Source: Actinostola sp. cb2023
Lineage: Eukaryota > Cnidaria > Anthozoa > Actiniaria > Actinostolidae
NCBI GenBank assembly: GCA_033675265.1
Contig: JAUJYZ010000222.1
Span: 248,001-312,000 of the forward strand
DNA length: 64,000 bases
Direction of reading: 5' to 3'
Part shown: one piece after another, positions 1-11,154 of the stretch
How positions within the stretch are numbered: position 1 is the stretch's first letter
Layout: each line of letters opens with the position of its first letter
Position numbers and translations under genes: made by a program
Notes under the pieces: model-generated
Told to the model about the DNA's origin: nothing
The model's input: only the letters and a program-made list of their open reading frames with translations
Databases searched by the model: none

Positions 1-708
1 AGACGCACAGTATCTCAATATTACCTTATTTACTAGAATACTGCGTTTTATTCTTGCATTTTTTGCACCGAAAAAGGGTCGAATATTCTCGGGGATCGAT
101 TATTCGAGTAGATTAATTACGATAAGTTCTTGACGTTGATGCGGGTACATGCATGACCACAACATAACCACACTGACCTGGCAGAGTCTCACTTCCCACT
201 TCACGAAGGCCAAAGAGACTCATGCTGATTAATTACCCATGCACAGTCGTTAAGGAGATCGACCCTAATATCAATGCTGTGAAAGAGATGGATATGAAAT
301 GACTGGAATTCGAAAGTTATTTCTGTCTGTGTTTTTCTTTCCAACCGACTATTAATGTATGGCAAACTCCCGAGGAGGGTACACTGGGTTCTGGATTCTA
401 CTCATGCGTACTTGGCCGGCTACCAATAACTCACACATGCTCAGTCAAATATTGGAAAATAATTCGTTGGAAATGTGCAGTGCATGGATCAGAGCTCGAG
501 GGGGAGGGGTAAGTGCTTCCTTTTTCTCCCTTCCCCCTCTCCCTCGGATCCACTGAATAACCCCTGGGTTAATTTCCGAGGATGGACGTGCCTCGTATAC
601 TCTTGTGAAACGATTAGGTTTCAGAAACCTCAGAATCACTTCCTCGCTCTGTCTTCGCATGTCTTCCTGAAATACTCGTCTTGCTACTTTTGATTTCGTT
701 TCGTCAAA
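1..708 (+). other. 5' flank and probable leader of CniFL copy A
   Basis: No coding sequence is seen. A G-rich stretch ends in a good splice donor (GTAAGT at 509-514), and a pyrimidine-containing stretch ends in TTTCAG at 619-624, so a 116-bp intron in the 5' UTR (509-624) is plausible. The same donor and acceptor occur before copy B, and the leader block recurs alone near 11,940. No convincing TATA box was found. Confidence 0.5.
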
Positions 709-2763
709 ATGACTGATAAAATCGTCCAGTCGGGCTCATCTTCTAAGATCATTGTCATTGTTTCAATAGTAGCTGTGTTTTTGTGCTGTGGTGAGTTCGT
801 ACGCATCGAACTGATGCTCAAGGATCAAAACACAAGAATGAACACGTTGGAGAATAAGATGATGACCTCGACACACAACAACAACATGAATGCAGCCGTC
901 ACGGAAGATCGTCTTTATTCAAGAAGGAAAGAACAAAATACAAGGGACAAACGAGACACCATTCAGCGATCATCTAGCAAAGCAACACCAGTTACTTCAT
1001 TGGAGTTGAATAAGACAAATGAAAGGCTGAAAGATCAACTTGCAAAGATGATGAACGAAAAGTTAGCTAATGTTGTATTAACCCTACAAGCTTCGAAACA
1101 TTGGGTCCCCATGCCCGGCCCTCCGGGTCCAGCTGGAAGAGGGACACGCGGACTACCCGGTCGTATGGGGAAACCAGGCAGAAGAGGGAAACGAGGACTA
1201 CCCGGTCGTATGGGGAAACCAGGCAAAACAGGAAAACGAGGACCTCGCGGATTTAAAGGCAATCCGGGACAAAACGCAGATCCTGGTCCTCGAGGTATGC
1301 CGGGACTGAAGGGAGATCCCGGTCCTTCCTTAGCAGCTCCATCAGTATTGGTTTCGCCTCCTCATTTGATCGTCAATGAAAGCAAGTCCGCCATCTTCCA
1401 TTGTTCTGCAAGTGGTTATCCACGACCTGGCGTTGTGTGGAGTAAGGTGAACGGTTCATTACCCATTGACAGATCAACATTTAATAGCAATGGGAAACTG
1501 GAGATCAAACACGTCACACCTAATAACTCAGGGATCTATCAGTGTAAGGCATCCAACATTCTTGGCAACGAACAAACCAGAGCGACTTTGGAAGTCAACT
1601 TTCGTCCACGACTGACTTTAAATAGAGGACCAATCTACGAAAAGATTGGAAGTGACATTACACTCCCTACGTGTCACGTGACGGGACATCCTAAACCTAA
1701 GATCACGTGGTCTAAGGCTATTGGTTCATTGCCTAGCAATCGTGTTGTTATTAAAGATGGACAGCTGAATCTTTTGAGAACTGAAAAAGATGATTCTGGT
1801 ACGTACTTGTGTAAGGCTGAAAATCTCCTCGGTTCTGTAATCGCAGGGACATTCCTTGTTGTCGTCCAGTTGCCTGTTTTCATTGTTAAGCCACCTCCAT
1901 CATACAAAGCTATTCCTGGCACAAATGTAGTTCTAAACTGCACTGCCAAAGGCGACCCTCAGCCAGTCATCAGCTGGAGAAAAGAGACCGGCGTTCTTCC
2001 TGCTGGCAGATATGAAGTAAAAGACGGTTCTTTGATTCTAAGAGATTTGAGAAAAACAGACTCTGGTGTGTTCGTGTGCACTGCTACAAGTGCTGGGGTA
2101 TTTGATACGGATACTACAACAATGCTGACCATTCACCAAAGAGACTGCGCAGAGATTTACAAGACTGGGGAGAGACGTAGCGGTGTGTACACAGTAATAC
2201 CTGACGACCAAGGTGCCTTTCAAGTCTACTGTGACATGACAACTGACGGTGGGGGGTGGACTGCATTCCAAAGAAGACAAGATGGATCAGTAGACTTCTA
2301 TCGCAACTGGCAACAATACAAAACAGGTTTTGGAAACCTGAATGGTGAGTTTTGGTTGGGGAACGACTACATTCATCGACTGACAGCAACAAAAGTGTCG
2401 AGTCTTCGCATAGATTTGGAGGACTGGGGAGGAACCAAGAAGTATGCCAAATATGGTAGTTTTAGTGTTGGTGATGAAGCAGACAAGTACAGACTGAGTG
2501 TAGGCTCGTATTCAGGTACTGCTGGGGACTCGTTGAGACCTCATAATAACATGGCTTTTAGTACGAAGGATAGAGATAACGATATACACGGGAGTATTAA
2601 TTGTGCCGTTTCGTATACCGGTGCCTGGTGGTATTATAACTGTCATTCCTCTAATCTCAATGGGCAATATTTAGGGAATACAAAGAATGATAAAGGAGCT
2701 CGCTGGGCTGCATTTCGTGGTTCTTTGTCCTTGAAATCAACTGAAATGAAACTACGACCATGA
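709..2763 (+). CDS. Cnidarian ficolin-like protein (CniFL), copy A, intact
   Basis: The 684-aa protein is a predicted type II membrane protein. It has a short N-terminal tail, one hydrophobic segment (about residues 14-28), a stalk with heptad-like and basic stretches (35-130), a Gly-X-Y collagen stretch (137-206), three I-set Ig domains (about 212-296, 298-385, 388-475; WSK/WRK and DSGxYxC motifs visible) and a fibrinogen-related domain (FReD, about 478-684). The FReD has cysteines 480, 508, 632 and 645, a DRDND calcium-site motif (621-625) and the GAWWYYNCH pocket (638-646). This order of domains matches the CniFL family reported from symbiotic anthozoans and proposed as pattern-recognition receptors; binding of microbial or algal glycans is inference. 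The coding part is a single exon; the start is the first ATG, conserved in all copies. It is the only one of the three long copies without a frameshift. Confidence 0.93.
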   Translation: MTDKIVQSGSSSKIIVIVSIVAVFLCCGEFVRIELMLKDQNTRMNTLENKMMTSTHNNNMNAAVTEDRLYSRRKEQNTRDKRDTIQRSSSKATPVTSLELNKTNERLKDQLAKMMNEKLANVVLTLQASKHWVPMPGPPGPAGRGTRGLPGRMGKPGRRGKRGLPGRMGKPGKTGKRGPRGFKGNPGQNADPGPRGMPGLKGDPGPSLAAPSVLVSPPHLIVNESKSAIFHCSASGYPRPGVVWSKVNGSLPIDRSTFNSNGKLEIKHVTPNNSGIYQCKASNILGNEQTRATLEVNFRPRLTLNRGPIYEKIGSDITLPTCHVTGHPKPKITWSKAIGSLPSNRVVIKDGQLNLLRTEKDDSGTYLCKAENLLGSVIAGTFLVVVQLPVFIVKPPPSYKAIPGTNVVLNCTAKGDPQPVISWRKETGVLPAGRYEVKDGSLILRDLRKTDSGVFVCTATSAGVFDTDTTTMLTIHQRDCAEIYKTGERRSGVYTVIPDDQGAFQVYCDMTTDGGGWTAFQRRQDGSVDFYRNWQQYKTGFGNLNGEFWLGNDYIHRLTATKVSSLRIDLEDWGGTKKYAKYGSFSVGDEADKYRLSVGSYSGTAGDSLRPHNNMAFSTKDRDNDIHGSINCAVSYTGAWWYYNCHSSNLNGQYLGNTKNDKGARWAAFRGSLSLKSTEMKLRP

Positions 2764-3312
2764 AACTGTGCCATCTTCTCTTTATATTCACGAAAGCAAT
2801 ATCGACTGTTCTGATTTGCTAAGAGCAGTGCATTAATATAATAATGGTATTGGTAATCTCTCTGTATTGATGTCAGTTTTTATTCAGTTAATTAAAAGAG
2901 AAAATAGATCGTGTGAATCTCAGTTCAGTGAGATGTAAACCATTACGGCTGACCCAGGCTTGAATACCTTGACCTCGAAAGACCTTCCCCAGTCGTTACA
3001 ACCCCTAACAAAGTCGTATAAGCCCAGGGTTTATAATCAGAACTTTGCGCTAACTGAGTAAGGTGCGCATGCTCCTATTGTGATGACCTCTTGACGTTGA
3101 TCCTCTATAAACGTTGTTATTCTATAGAATTGATTCAACACACGGCTCTTGTTTGTGGATACGCACTTGGCCCTAAGAGGAGGGGGAGGGGGGAGGAAAG
3201 AAGAGAGGGAAAGCGCGATCATATATCACACAGATCTGTTGTCGATATCTGAGGGGGGAGGGGTCCCTTGAAGCAGTGTTGCTAGGTAACTACACATGTC
3301 GATCTCAATAAG
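2764..3312. other. 3' flank of CniFL A, between convergent genes
   Basis: AT-rich DNA with a possible poly(A) signal ATTAAA at 2891-2896. It contains a CCAAT-like stretch (near 2813) related to the one expanded into a 53-bp satellite downstream of copy C. No ORF is credible. A purine-rich G tract at 3178-3215 is conserved in the duplicated unit near 18,020. Confidence 0.5.
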
Positions 3313-3687
3313 CTAATACAGAATGTCAAAATAATCCAACGCTTCGCTGAACTTTAACGACGACATACTACCATACAAATTGCTTGAATCTTCTTCATCG
3401 TCGTCTTTCTTCCTCTCGCTTGCAAAACGTTTTCTAAACCTTTTAAAGGGCTTCAACAACGATTCGCAACATCCAGTAGCTGTGTCTTCTTCATGTTCTT
3501 GAGAATTGATTCTCATGATAGTCCTGCTTGTCGATACTGAACTTCGTAGAGATCCCGCAAAGGCGGGCGAAATTGCTGGAAAAACCGGCAGTTCGTCGTA
3601 ATGCGGGTTGTTGACTGTGTAATTAGTCTCGGTAGTAGTTTCATCTTCGTAGTCTGTGTAGCCCCGTGTGTACCACGGTAGCGCCAT
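3313..3687 (-). CDS. Small conserved protein of unknown function, copy 1 (124 aa)
   Basis: I do not recognise the family. The 124-aa product has a Tyr/Asp/Thr-rich N-terminus, a Ser/Thr-rich middle, a Cys-Cys pair (73-74) followed by a strongly basic segment (79-94), an acidic DDDEED run (95-100) and a hydrophobic/acidic C-terminus. There is no signal peptide or membrane segment. A Cys-Cys pair next to a basic patch would suit palmitoylation and membrane attachment (inference). A CAG lies just upstream of the ATG in both copies, so this may be a coding exon with an upstream leader exon. Compared with its duplicate at 18,160 I find one amino-acid change, two silent changes and no indel, while flanking DNA has many indels. 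That supports a real, constrained coding exon. It is convergent with CniFL A. Confidence 0.6.
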   Translation of the reverse strand: MALPWYTRGYTDYEDETTTETNYTVNNPHYDELPVFPAISPAFAGSLRSSVSTSRTIMRINSQEHEEDTATGCCESLLKPFKRFRKRFASERKKDDDEEDSSNLYGSMSSLKFSEALDYFDILY

Positions 3688-3952
3688 AGTACAGTTATCT
3701 GAAGAACCTGAAGGACTGAACTATCAAGAACTAATCTTAGCATTTTGGAGTTTAACTTCTACTACTTCTGAAATACAGAAGAACATTTTAAAGTCACAAC
3801 ATTTTTTTGCATTGCATTATGGACAGGCCATTGCCTGTGGAACGTAAACAGATATGTGTCCATTTTATGGAAATCACTTTAATATGAAGTGAATATCGGA
3901 GTGGTTTAGTGTCATGTGATTTGAGCTTCGCATTACTGAGTTTTATTATATA

Positions 3953-4380
3953 GTCAAGTCAATCCGCGCGCTCTGATTGGCTGAAAACTGTGCTGTATCA
4001 GAGAACGGAGCACGGTTTGATGACGCTATTTTTCGGCTGTTTGGTTTGATCCAAAATTCTAAAGAAAACAAACCAAGCGCGCGCGCGCTCGATGGCGTAA
4101 CTGGCGTCAGTAGCGCGCGCACTTCACTCGCTAAAATGTTATTCAAAAACACAACAGAATCCTCAACTTTCATGCCCTTTTTCTCATCATTCTATATAAT
4201 AAAGCAAATATAACAGCTTTTTCCGTGCTCTGTTCAGCAATACAGCACGAAGGAAGTGACGAAAGCACGAAAGAAGTGTAGGGTACGGCTCGTGCTCTCC
4301 ACACTTCTTTCGTGCTTTCGTCACTTCCTTCGTGCTGTATTACTGAACAGAGCACGGAAAAAGCTGTCAGTCTATTTGTT
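3953..4380. mobile_element. Non-autonomous insertion ending in a long hairpin
   Basis: This roughly 430-bp block is absent from the duplicated unit at 18,828-18,830, which gives the empty site. Its right part (4216-4364) is a near-perfect inverted repeat with arms of about 65 bp and a loop of about 20 bp. The left part carries a CTGATTGGCT box and GC-rich CGCG runs. The exact target duplication is unclear, so the class is undetermined (MITE or foldback type). Confidence 0.7.
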
Positions 4381-5556
4381 AAATAGAGGTTTAGAAAAAG
4401 TCATTTTATCGTTGAGTCAGCTTTACAACATCGCTACCAATGTGCACACCAAGCAGTCATGTTTTCATCGCAGTTAGTTATTGTTTTTTTATAGCTTTAA
4501 ACTTAGAAATGCAATCTTTCGGCGCAAGTAATTTCAACTGAGTAACAAACCTTGAAGGAGAATTATGACTACACCACTGAACGGTGAAGACAGTCGATGA
4601 ACTCACTGTAAGTTGGATTTTGTCGGTTATGTACTACTTTTTGTTTTGGAAGGCTTTTGGCTTCTTCCTTGCTTTCTTTCTTTCAAACAGTGCCTCCCCC
4701 GCGTTGCTTTACTCTTTCATATTCAGTTTGATAAATACGACGACTTCATTAAAATTACTTTGTTTATTATTCAAAGTTTTAAAACTGTACGTACCCCTAC
4801 TGAATAGTATATTGTTTTTTACCGAGGCCTTGTTGATAGAGCAACAGAAATTGGAAACATGGCAAAAATTGACTCGAAGTTTAGATTAAACAATTCTAAT
4901 AGGAAGTCTGCTGCATTGAACTGTACTCGTTTGTTTTTCTCTCATTTTCCCTTTCTTGTATTTTCACCATTTTTACATTTAACTTGCATTCGCAATACTT
5001 TGAAGGCCGACAAACTCTAAGTTCAATTTCTATATATACTTTATCGAAACCGGCGTTTCAAGACTCAGCTTATTATATGGTGTTTACAATTTGGATGCAA
5101 TCCAATGCAAGGCACCCCCGCTTGAATTCTTAATGATGACAACAGTCGAAAGTTCTTACAACATCATGGCGAACTCTTGTGTGATTCGCGGGAAAAGTTG
5201 ACGGCATGATCAATAGTCACAAGGAGAACAATTTTAACTATCGACAGCTAACTTTTTATTGCTTTAAAATGTACACGAACTTTGACTTTAAGAATTTTTG
5301 TCGAGTTGAGGTAGAAGTTTGTTATCATTTGACGCTGAATTTAATTATTTACGGTAAAATATAGCGGTGAAATGATAAAAGAAATTATAAATAAAAAAGA
5401 TATAAATATCATCATCGCAACGCTAATTAAATCTATGCTACTGACTTGAGAACATCGAGTATATACTTCTTGGCCCCTAGGCCATCAGTAGCGCTACCCT
5501 ACTAGGCTTTCGTTATGTCATCAGTGACTAAGCGTAATACGCGGGAAAAACTGGCA
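4381..5556. other. Non-coding spacer of unit 1
   Basis: AT-rich spacer, alignable to 18,834-20,035 in unit 3 with many short indels. Short open frames here (for example 4584-4889) do not keep frame in the duplicate and are not called as genes. Confidence 0.55.
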
Positions 5557-6271
5557 AGACGCACAGTATCTCAATATCACCTTATTTACTTGAATACTGC
5601 GTTTTATTCTTGCATTTTTTGCACCGAAAAAGGGTCGAATATTCGCGGGGATCGATTATTCGAGTAGATTAAGTACGATAAGTTGTTGACGTTGATGCGG
5701 GTACATGCATGACCACAACATAACCACACTGACCTGGCAGAGTCTCATTTCCCACTTCACGAAGGCCAAAGAGACTCATGCTGATTAATTACCCATGCAC
5801 AGTCATTAAGGAGATCGACCCTGATATCAATGCTGTGAAAGAGATAGATATGAAATGACTGGAATTCAAATATGTCTGTGTTTTTCTTTCCAACCGACTA
5901 TTAATGTATGGCAAACTCCCGAGGAGGGTACACTGGGTTCTGGATTCTACTCATGCGTACTTGGCCGGCTACCACTGGAAATAACTCACGCGCATGCTCA
6001 GTCAAATATTGGAAAATAATTCGTTGGAAATGTGCAGTGCATGGATCAGAGCTCGAGGGGGAGGGGTAAGTGCTTCCTTTTTCTCCCTTCCCTCTCTCCC
6101 TCGGATCCACTGAATAACCTCTGGGTTAATTTCCGAGGATGGGCGTGCCTCGTATACAGTCTTGTGAAACGATTAGGTTTCAGAAACCTCAGAATCACTT
6201 CCTCACTCTGTCTTGGCATGTCTTCCTGAAATACTCGTCTCGTTTGCTACTTTTGATTTCGTTTCGTCAAA
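5557..6271 (+). other. 5' flank and probable leader of CniFL copy B
   Basis: A repeat of 1-708 with small indels. The leader donor (GTAAGT near 6066) and the acceptor (TTTCAG near 6183) of the possible 5' UTR intron are kept. No separate gene is seen. Confidence 0.5.
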
Positions 6272-8298
6272 ATGACTGATAAAATCGTCCAGTCGGGCTC
6301 ATCTTCTAAGATCACTGTCATTGTTTCAATAGTAGCTGTGTTTTTGTGCTGTGGTGAGTTCGTACGCATCGAACTGATGCTCAAGGACCAAAGCACAAGA
6401 ATGAACACGTTGGAGAACAAGATGATGACCTCGACACACAACAACAACATGAATGCAGCCGTCACGGAAGATCGTCTTTATTCAAAACGTGCAGAACAAA
6501 ATACAAGGGACAAACGAGACATCATTCAGCGATCATCTAGCAAAGCAACACCAGTTACTTCAATGGAGTTGAACAAGACAAATGAAAGGCTGAAAGATCA
6601 ACTTGCAAAGATGATGAACGAAAAGTTAGCTAATGTTGTATTAACCCTACAAGCTTCGAAACATTGGGTCCCCATGCCCGGCCCTCCGGGTCCAGCTGGA
6701 AGAGGGACACGCGGACTACCCGGTCGTATGGGGAAACCAGGCAAAACAGGAAAACGAGGACCTCGCGGCTTTAGAGGCAATCCGGGACATAACGGAGCTC
6801 CTGGTCCTCGAGGTATGCCGGGACTGAAGGGAGATCCCGGTCCTTCCTTAGCAGCTCCATCAGTATTGGTTTCGCCTCCTCATTTGATCGTCAATGAAAG
6901 CCATTCCGCCATCTTCCATTGTTCTGCAAGTGGTTATCCACGACCTGGCGTTGTGTGGAGTAAGGTGAACGGTTCATTACCCATTGACATATCAACATTT
7001 GATAGCAAAGGAAAACTGGAGATCAAACACGTTACAACTAATGACTCAGGGATCTATCAGTGTAAGGCTTCCAACATTCTTGGCAACGAACAAACCAGAG
7101 CGACTTTGGAAGTCAACTTTCGTCCACGACTGACTTTAAATAAAGGACCAATCTACAAAAAGATTGGAAGTGACATTACACTCCCTACGTGTCACGTGAC
7201 GGGACATCCTAAACCTAAGATCACGTGGTCTAAGGCTATTGGTTCATTGCCTAGCAATCGTGTTGTTATTAAAGATGGACAGCTGAATCTTTTGAGAACT
7301 CAAAAAGATGATTCTGGTTTGTATATGTGTAAGGCTGAAAATCTCCTCGGTTCTGTTATCGCAGGGACAATGGTGAATGTCGTCCAGTTGCCTGTTTTCA
7401 TTGTTAAGCCACCTGCATCATACAAAGCTATTCCTGGAACAAATGTAGTTCTAAACTGCACTGCCAAAGGCGACCCTCAGCCAGTCATCAGCTGGAGAAA
7501 AGAGACCGGCGTTCTGCCTGCTGGCAGTCATATGAAGAAAAAACCGGCGTTCTTCCTGCTGGCGGTTCTTTGATTCTAAGAGATTTGAGAAAAACAGACT
7601 CTGGTGTGTTCGTGTGCACTGCTACAAGTGCTGGGGTATCTGATACGGATAATACAACAATGCTGACCATTCACCAAAGAGACTGCGCAGAGATTTACAA
7701 GACTGGGGAGAGACGTAGCGGTGTGTACACAGTAATACCTGACGACCAAGGTGCCTTTCAAGTCTACTGTGACATGACAACTGACGGTGGGGGATGGACA
7801 GTGTTCCAAAGAAGACAAGATGGATCAGTGGACTTCTATCGCAACTGGCAACAATACAAAACAGGTTTTGGAAACCTGAATGGCGAGTTTTGGTTGGGGA
7901 ACGACTACATTCATCGACTGACAGCAACAAAAGCGTCGAGTCTTCGCGTCGAGCTTGAGGACTGGAGTGGAACCAAGAGGTATGCCAAATATGGTAGTTT
8001 TAGTATTGGCGACGAATCAGACAATTACAGACTGAGTGTAGGCTCGTTTTCAGGTACTGTTGAGGACTCGTTGAGAGGACATAATAACATGGCTTTTAGT
8101 ACGAAGGATAGAGATAACGACCCTGCAAATGGTAATTGTGCCGTTTCGTTTACTGGTGCGTGGTGGTATTATAACTGTCATGCCTCTAATCTCAATGGGC
8201 AATATTTAGGGAATGTAAATAGTCCTAAAGGAGCTTGCTGGACTGGATTTCACGGTTATTTGTCATTAAAATCAACTGAAATGAAACTACACCATTGA
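6272..8298 (+). pseudogene. CniFL copy B, frameshifted in Ig domain 3
   Basis: The protein matches copy A from the shared start through the membrane segment, stalk, collagen, Ig1 and Ig2, but its collagen stretch is 18 residues shorter (one fewer repeat block). In Ig3, around 7527-7564, a stretch of about 21 bp has been duplicated and neighbouring bases changed, for a net gain of 20 bp relative to copy A. The frame shifts and ends at 7571-7573. The rest of Ig3 and the whole FReD continue in another frame from about 7570 to 8298, with no ATG of its own near the break. The FReD is otherwise well preserved (calcium motif DRDND, pocket WWYYNCH). A recent pseudogene is most likely; a strain polymorphism or an assembly fault is possible, though the break is not in a homopolymer. 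Confidence 0.85.
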
Positions 8299-9102
8299 AA
8301 CTGCGCCATTTTCTCTTTATCGTTTGGCAGAATCAGTTCTACCTGTATTATATTATCAGTGTATCATTATATTCATGTAAAAAAATTCTCGATTCTAATT
8401 GGCTAAGAGCAGTGCAATTAAACGTTAATTTCCACTGCAGTGTAATAAATTACAGGGTAATCTACACTATAGGGCGCAAACTACAGGGTTTTTATGAATA
8501 TTATTATAAGCACACAACAACCAGTTCATATTTTTGTTGTCAAAATTTGGACCTTTCGGTTGTTACGTGACTTCGGCTCGATCAATTTTCTTCTTACCTC
8601 GTCAGAACATTACTAGGGACCTCAAAAGGCCATTCACGAAGTTTAAAAAAAATCGTACGAGGGAAAAACGCTTGGCAGCAGTTTTAGTGAAAATAGTGTC
8701 GTTTGAATATCAGCTGGCATTCACAAACGCGGCTTACAATGATAATTTTGAATACACCGTCCAAAGGCAGAATAGTTGAATTAGTATTTGTGTTAAGCAC
8801 AATAAAATCCAAGCAATATTGACGCGGAGCGAGCGAGTTAAAAAATACGGCAAACCGGTCATTCATTATGCGGGAACCACCTTAAAAGCCTAGATGTTTG
8901 AGTTATTACATGTGTTAAATGCAGAAATATCCGAGTGTTTTTGACGCGATACGAGCGAGTTAAAAATATTACAAAATACACTCGCAATTATGTTAGAGTC
9001 TTAAATTCCCAAAATAATTTTATTAGCTACCCACGCACGATCGTATTCAGTTAGTCAGAGTGATTCTCATAAACCCGTGAAACAAAGTGTAATCTTTAGA
9101 GT
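8299..9102. other. 3' flank of CniFL B, no gene seen
   Basis: AT-rich DNA. It contains the ATTGGCTAAGAGCA box shared with the other CniFL 3' flanks, and two copies of a short motif ending in GCGAGCGAGTTAAAAA (near 8820 and 8950). Short open frames look random. Confidence 0.45.
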
Positions 9103-9856
9103 GTAATAGTCACGTGACAACAAAAGAACACAATGGAATTAGAGTGTATTAGTGCTAAATACGCTAAAGTGTGATTCACTGTAGTCACGTGACAACAAAA
9201 GAACACAATGGAATTAGAGTGTATTAGTGCTAAATACACTAAAGTGTGATTCACTGTAGTCAAGTGACAACAAAAGAACACAATGGAATTAGAGTGTATT
9301 AGTGCTAAATACGCTAAAGTGTGATTCACTGTAGTCAAGTGACAACAAAAGAACACAATGGAATTAGAGTGTATTAGTGCTAAATACGCTAAAGTGTGAT
9401 TCACTGTAGTCACGTGACAACAAAAGAACACAATGGAATTAGAGTGTATTAGTGCTAAATACGCTAAAGTGTGATTCACTGTAGTCACGTGACAACAAAA
9501 GAACACAATGGAATTAGAGTGTATTAGTGCTAAATACGCTAAAGTGTGATTCACTGTAGTCACGTGACAACAAAAGAACACAATGGAATTAGAGTGTATT
9601 AGTGCTAAATACGCTAAAGTGTGATTCACTGTAGTCAAGTGACAACAAAAGAACACAATGGAATTAGAGTGTATTAGTGCTAAATACGCTAAGTGTGTGA
9701 TTCACTGTAGTCACGTGACAACAAAAGAACACAATGGAATTAGAGTGTATTAGTGCTAAATACGCTAAAGTGTGATTCACTGTAGTCACGTGACAACAAA
9801 AGAACACAATGGAATTAGAGTGTATTAGTGCTAAATACACAAAAGTGTGATTCACA
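9103..9856. repeat. 75-bp tandem repeat, about 10 copies
   Basis: Units repeat every 75 bp (for example 9181, 9256) with few substitutions. Because 75 is a multiple of three, the minus strand stays open for 186 codons as a 25-residue repeat. Each unit holds an E-box-like site that alternates between CACGTG and CAAGTG. One unit has a 1-bp insertion near 9692. I see no reason to call it coding. Confidence 0.93.
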
Positions 9857-10018
9857 GATTTATGAAAAAATCTCTAATGCGCTTTATCTGTTGTTCAACT
9901 GGTTCAGTTTCGTTATCCTCCATAGCCTCTACAATCAATAAAATGGCAAGAGCACGTCTTCTTCCATCGTCTCGCGCCATGTTGTAAATTTTCGCGCGCC
10001 TGACCGGCTTCGATAAAG
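9857..10018. other. Spacer between satellite and hAT-like element
   Basis: Short unique stretch, no feature recognised. Confidence 0.4.
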
Positions 10019-10026
10019 GGCATAGT

Positions 10027-11146
10027 CAGGAGGGAGGGGGTGACTCTATTGTTCAAAAATGACCCACTCATACCTACCAGTGTGACGTCACGACTCGCTG
10101 GAACGAATTTCAATATGGCGGCCAGTCTGGTCTTCTTCATGCCGACTATAAAACGCTCAATATTCTGTTAAGATCTTCGTGTACAGTGTATATGTAAATT
10201 TTTTTAGTTTCTAGAGGTATTAAGAGGATATTTATTTGAACATCGCGTAATATCCGCGAAAAGCGCCAAAAATGAGCGCTTTTGAACAGTTTGACTTTCG
10301 ATTTTCGCTTTGGATTAACACTCTAATTTTATTTTAACTAAGCACAAGCTATTAAAAACAAAGTAAATTGTCTGTTTAAAGCTGTTTTAGCGTTGTACAA
10401 AGCCATTTCCTGCTTTTTGTTTCAAATTTGAGCTAATTCAGGGGAAAACATCAGCAATAATAGTAAATATACAGATCTAGCCCATGTGGACAGTTTTCAA
10501 ATCAAATTTTCACTTTGGATTAACACTCTAATTTCACTTTTACCGGTCAAAAACCATCCCAAATAACTTGAACTCTTTGCTAAAGCTGTTTTAGCCTTGT
10601 ACAAAACGTATTCTCCATGCTATTGGTTTTTGGCGCTCAATACGCGCGTTCGTAAAAAATCTCCTCTTAATGTGTAAGAATATCTCTATCGAGATAAAAG
10701 TAATGCAAGGATTATGGTTTTTTTTTCGGAGTTTTAGTCTTGACGGTTATCAAAATGGAGACCGAAACATTTCGACCGGGTAAAGATCTCGGCTTTATGG
10801 AGAAGCTAATTTAAGTAATGGTTATTTCAAAAAAGGAGGTTCTACTTAGAAGGTAATGATCATGGAATGTGTGGAATATGGTGGATGTACTTGCTCTGGA
10901 TCTTTGTATCTTTGCAAGATAGAGATATTCTTACACATTATTACCTCTAGAAACTATTTTATTTTTTACATATACACTGTACACGAAGATCTTAACAAAA
11001 TATTGAGCGTTTTATAGTCGGCATAAAGAAGACCAGACTGGCCGCCATATTGAAATTCGTTCCAGCGAACCGTGACGTCACACTGGTAGGCGTGAGTAAG
11101 TGAAAAATGCTAATTCGAGAACAATAGAGTCACCCCCTCCCTCCTG
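10027..11146. mobile_element. hAT-like non-autonomous element with about 200-bp inverted arms
   Basis: The left arm (10,027-10,219 plus 10,671-10,690) and the right arm (about 10,915-11,146) are inverted copies of each other. Ends begin CAGGAGGGAGGGGG. The flanks GGCATAGT (10,019-10,026) and GGCATAGC (11,147-11,154) form an 8-bp target duplication with one mismatch. An 8-bp duplication and CAGGG-like ends are typical of hAT transposons. No transposase is present. The left arm is interrupted by another element. Confidence 0.85.
10220..10670. mobile_element. TTAA-flanked MITE, copy 1 (nested)
   Basis: The 451-bp segment is bounded by TTAA at 10,220-10,223 and 10,667-10,670, with short inverted ends (GAGGATATTT against GAGGAGATTT). 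It splits the left arm of the hAT-like element; the right arm shows the uninterrupted sequence. A second copy lies at 12,966. TTAA targets are typical of piggyBac-type elements, but the ends do not show a clear piggyBac terminus, so the family is tentative. Confidence 0.8.
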
Positions 11147-11154
11147 GGCATAGC

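Noticed and set aside
1035..1262. Minus-strand frame opposite the collagen stretch
   Set aside because: A mirror of the Gly/Pro-rich coding strand of CniFL; repeated in all copies for that reason.
9096..9656. 186-codon minus-strand frame with a 25-residue repeat
   Set aside because: Open only because the 75-bp satellite period divides by three; one unit with an indel breaks it, and there is no other support.
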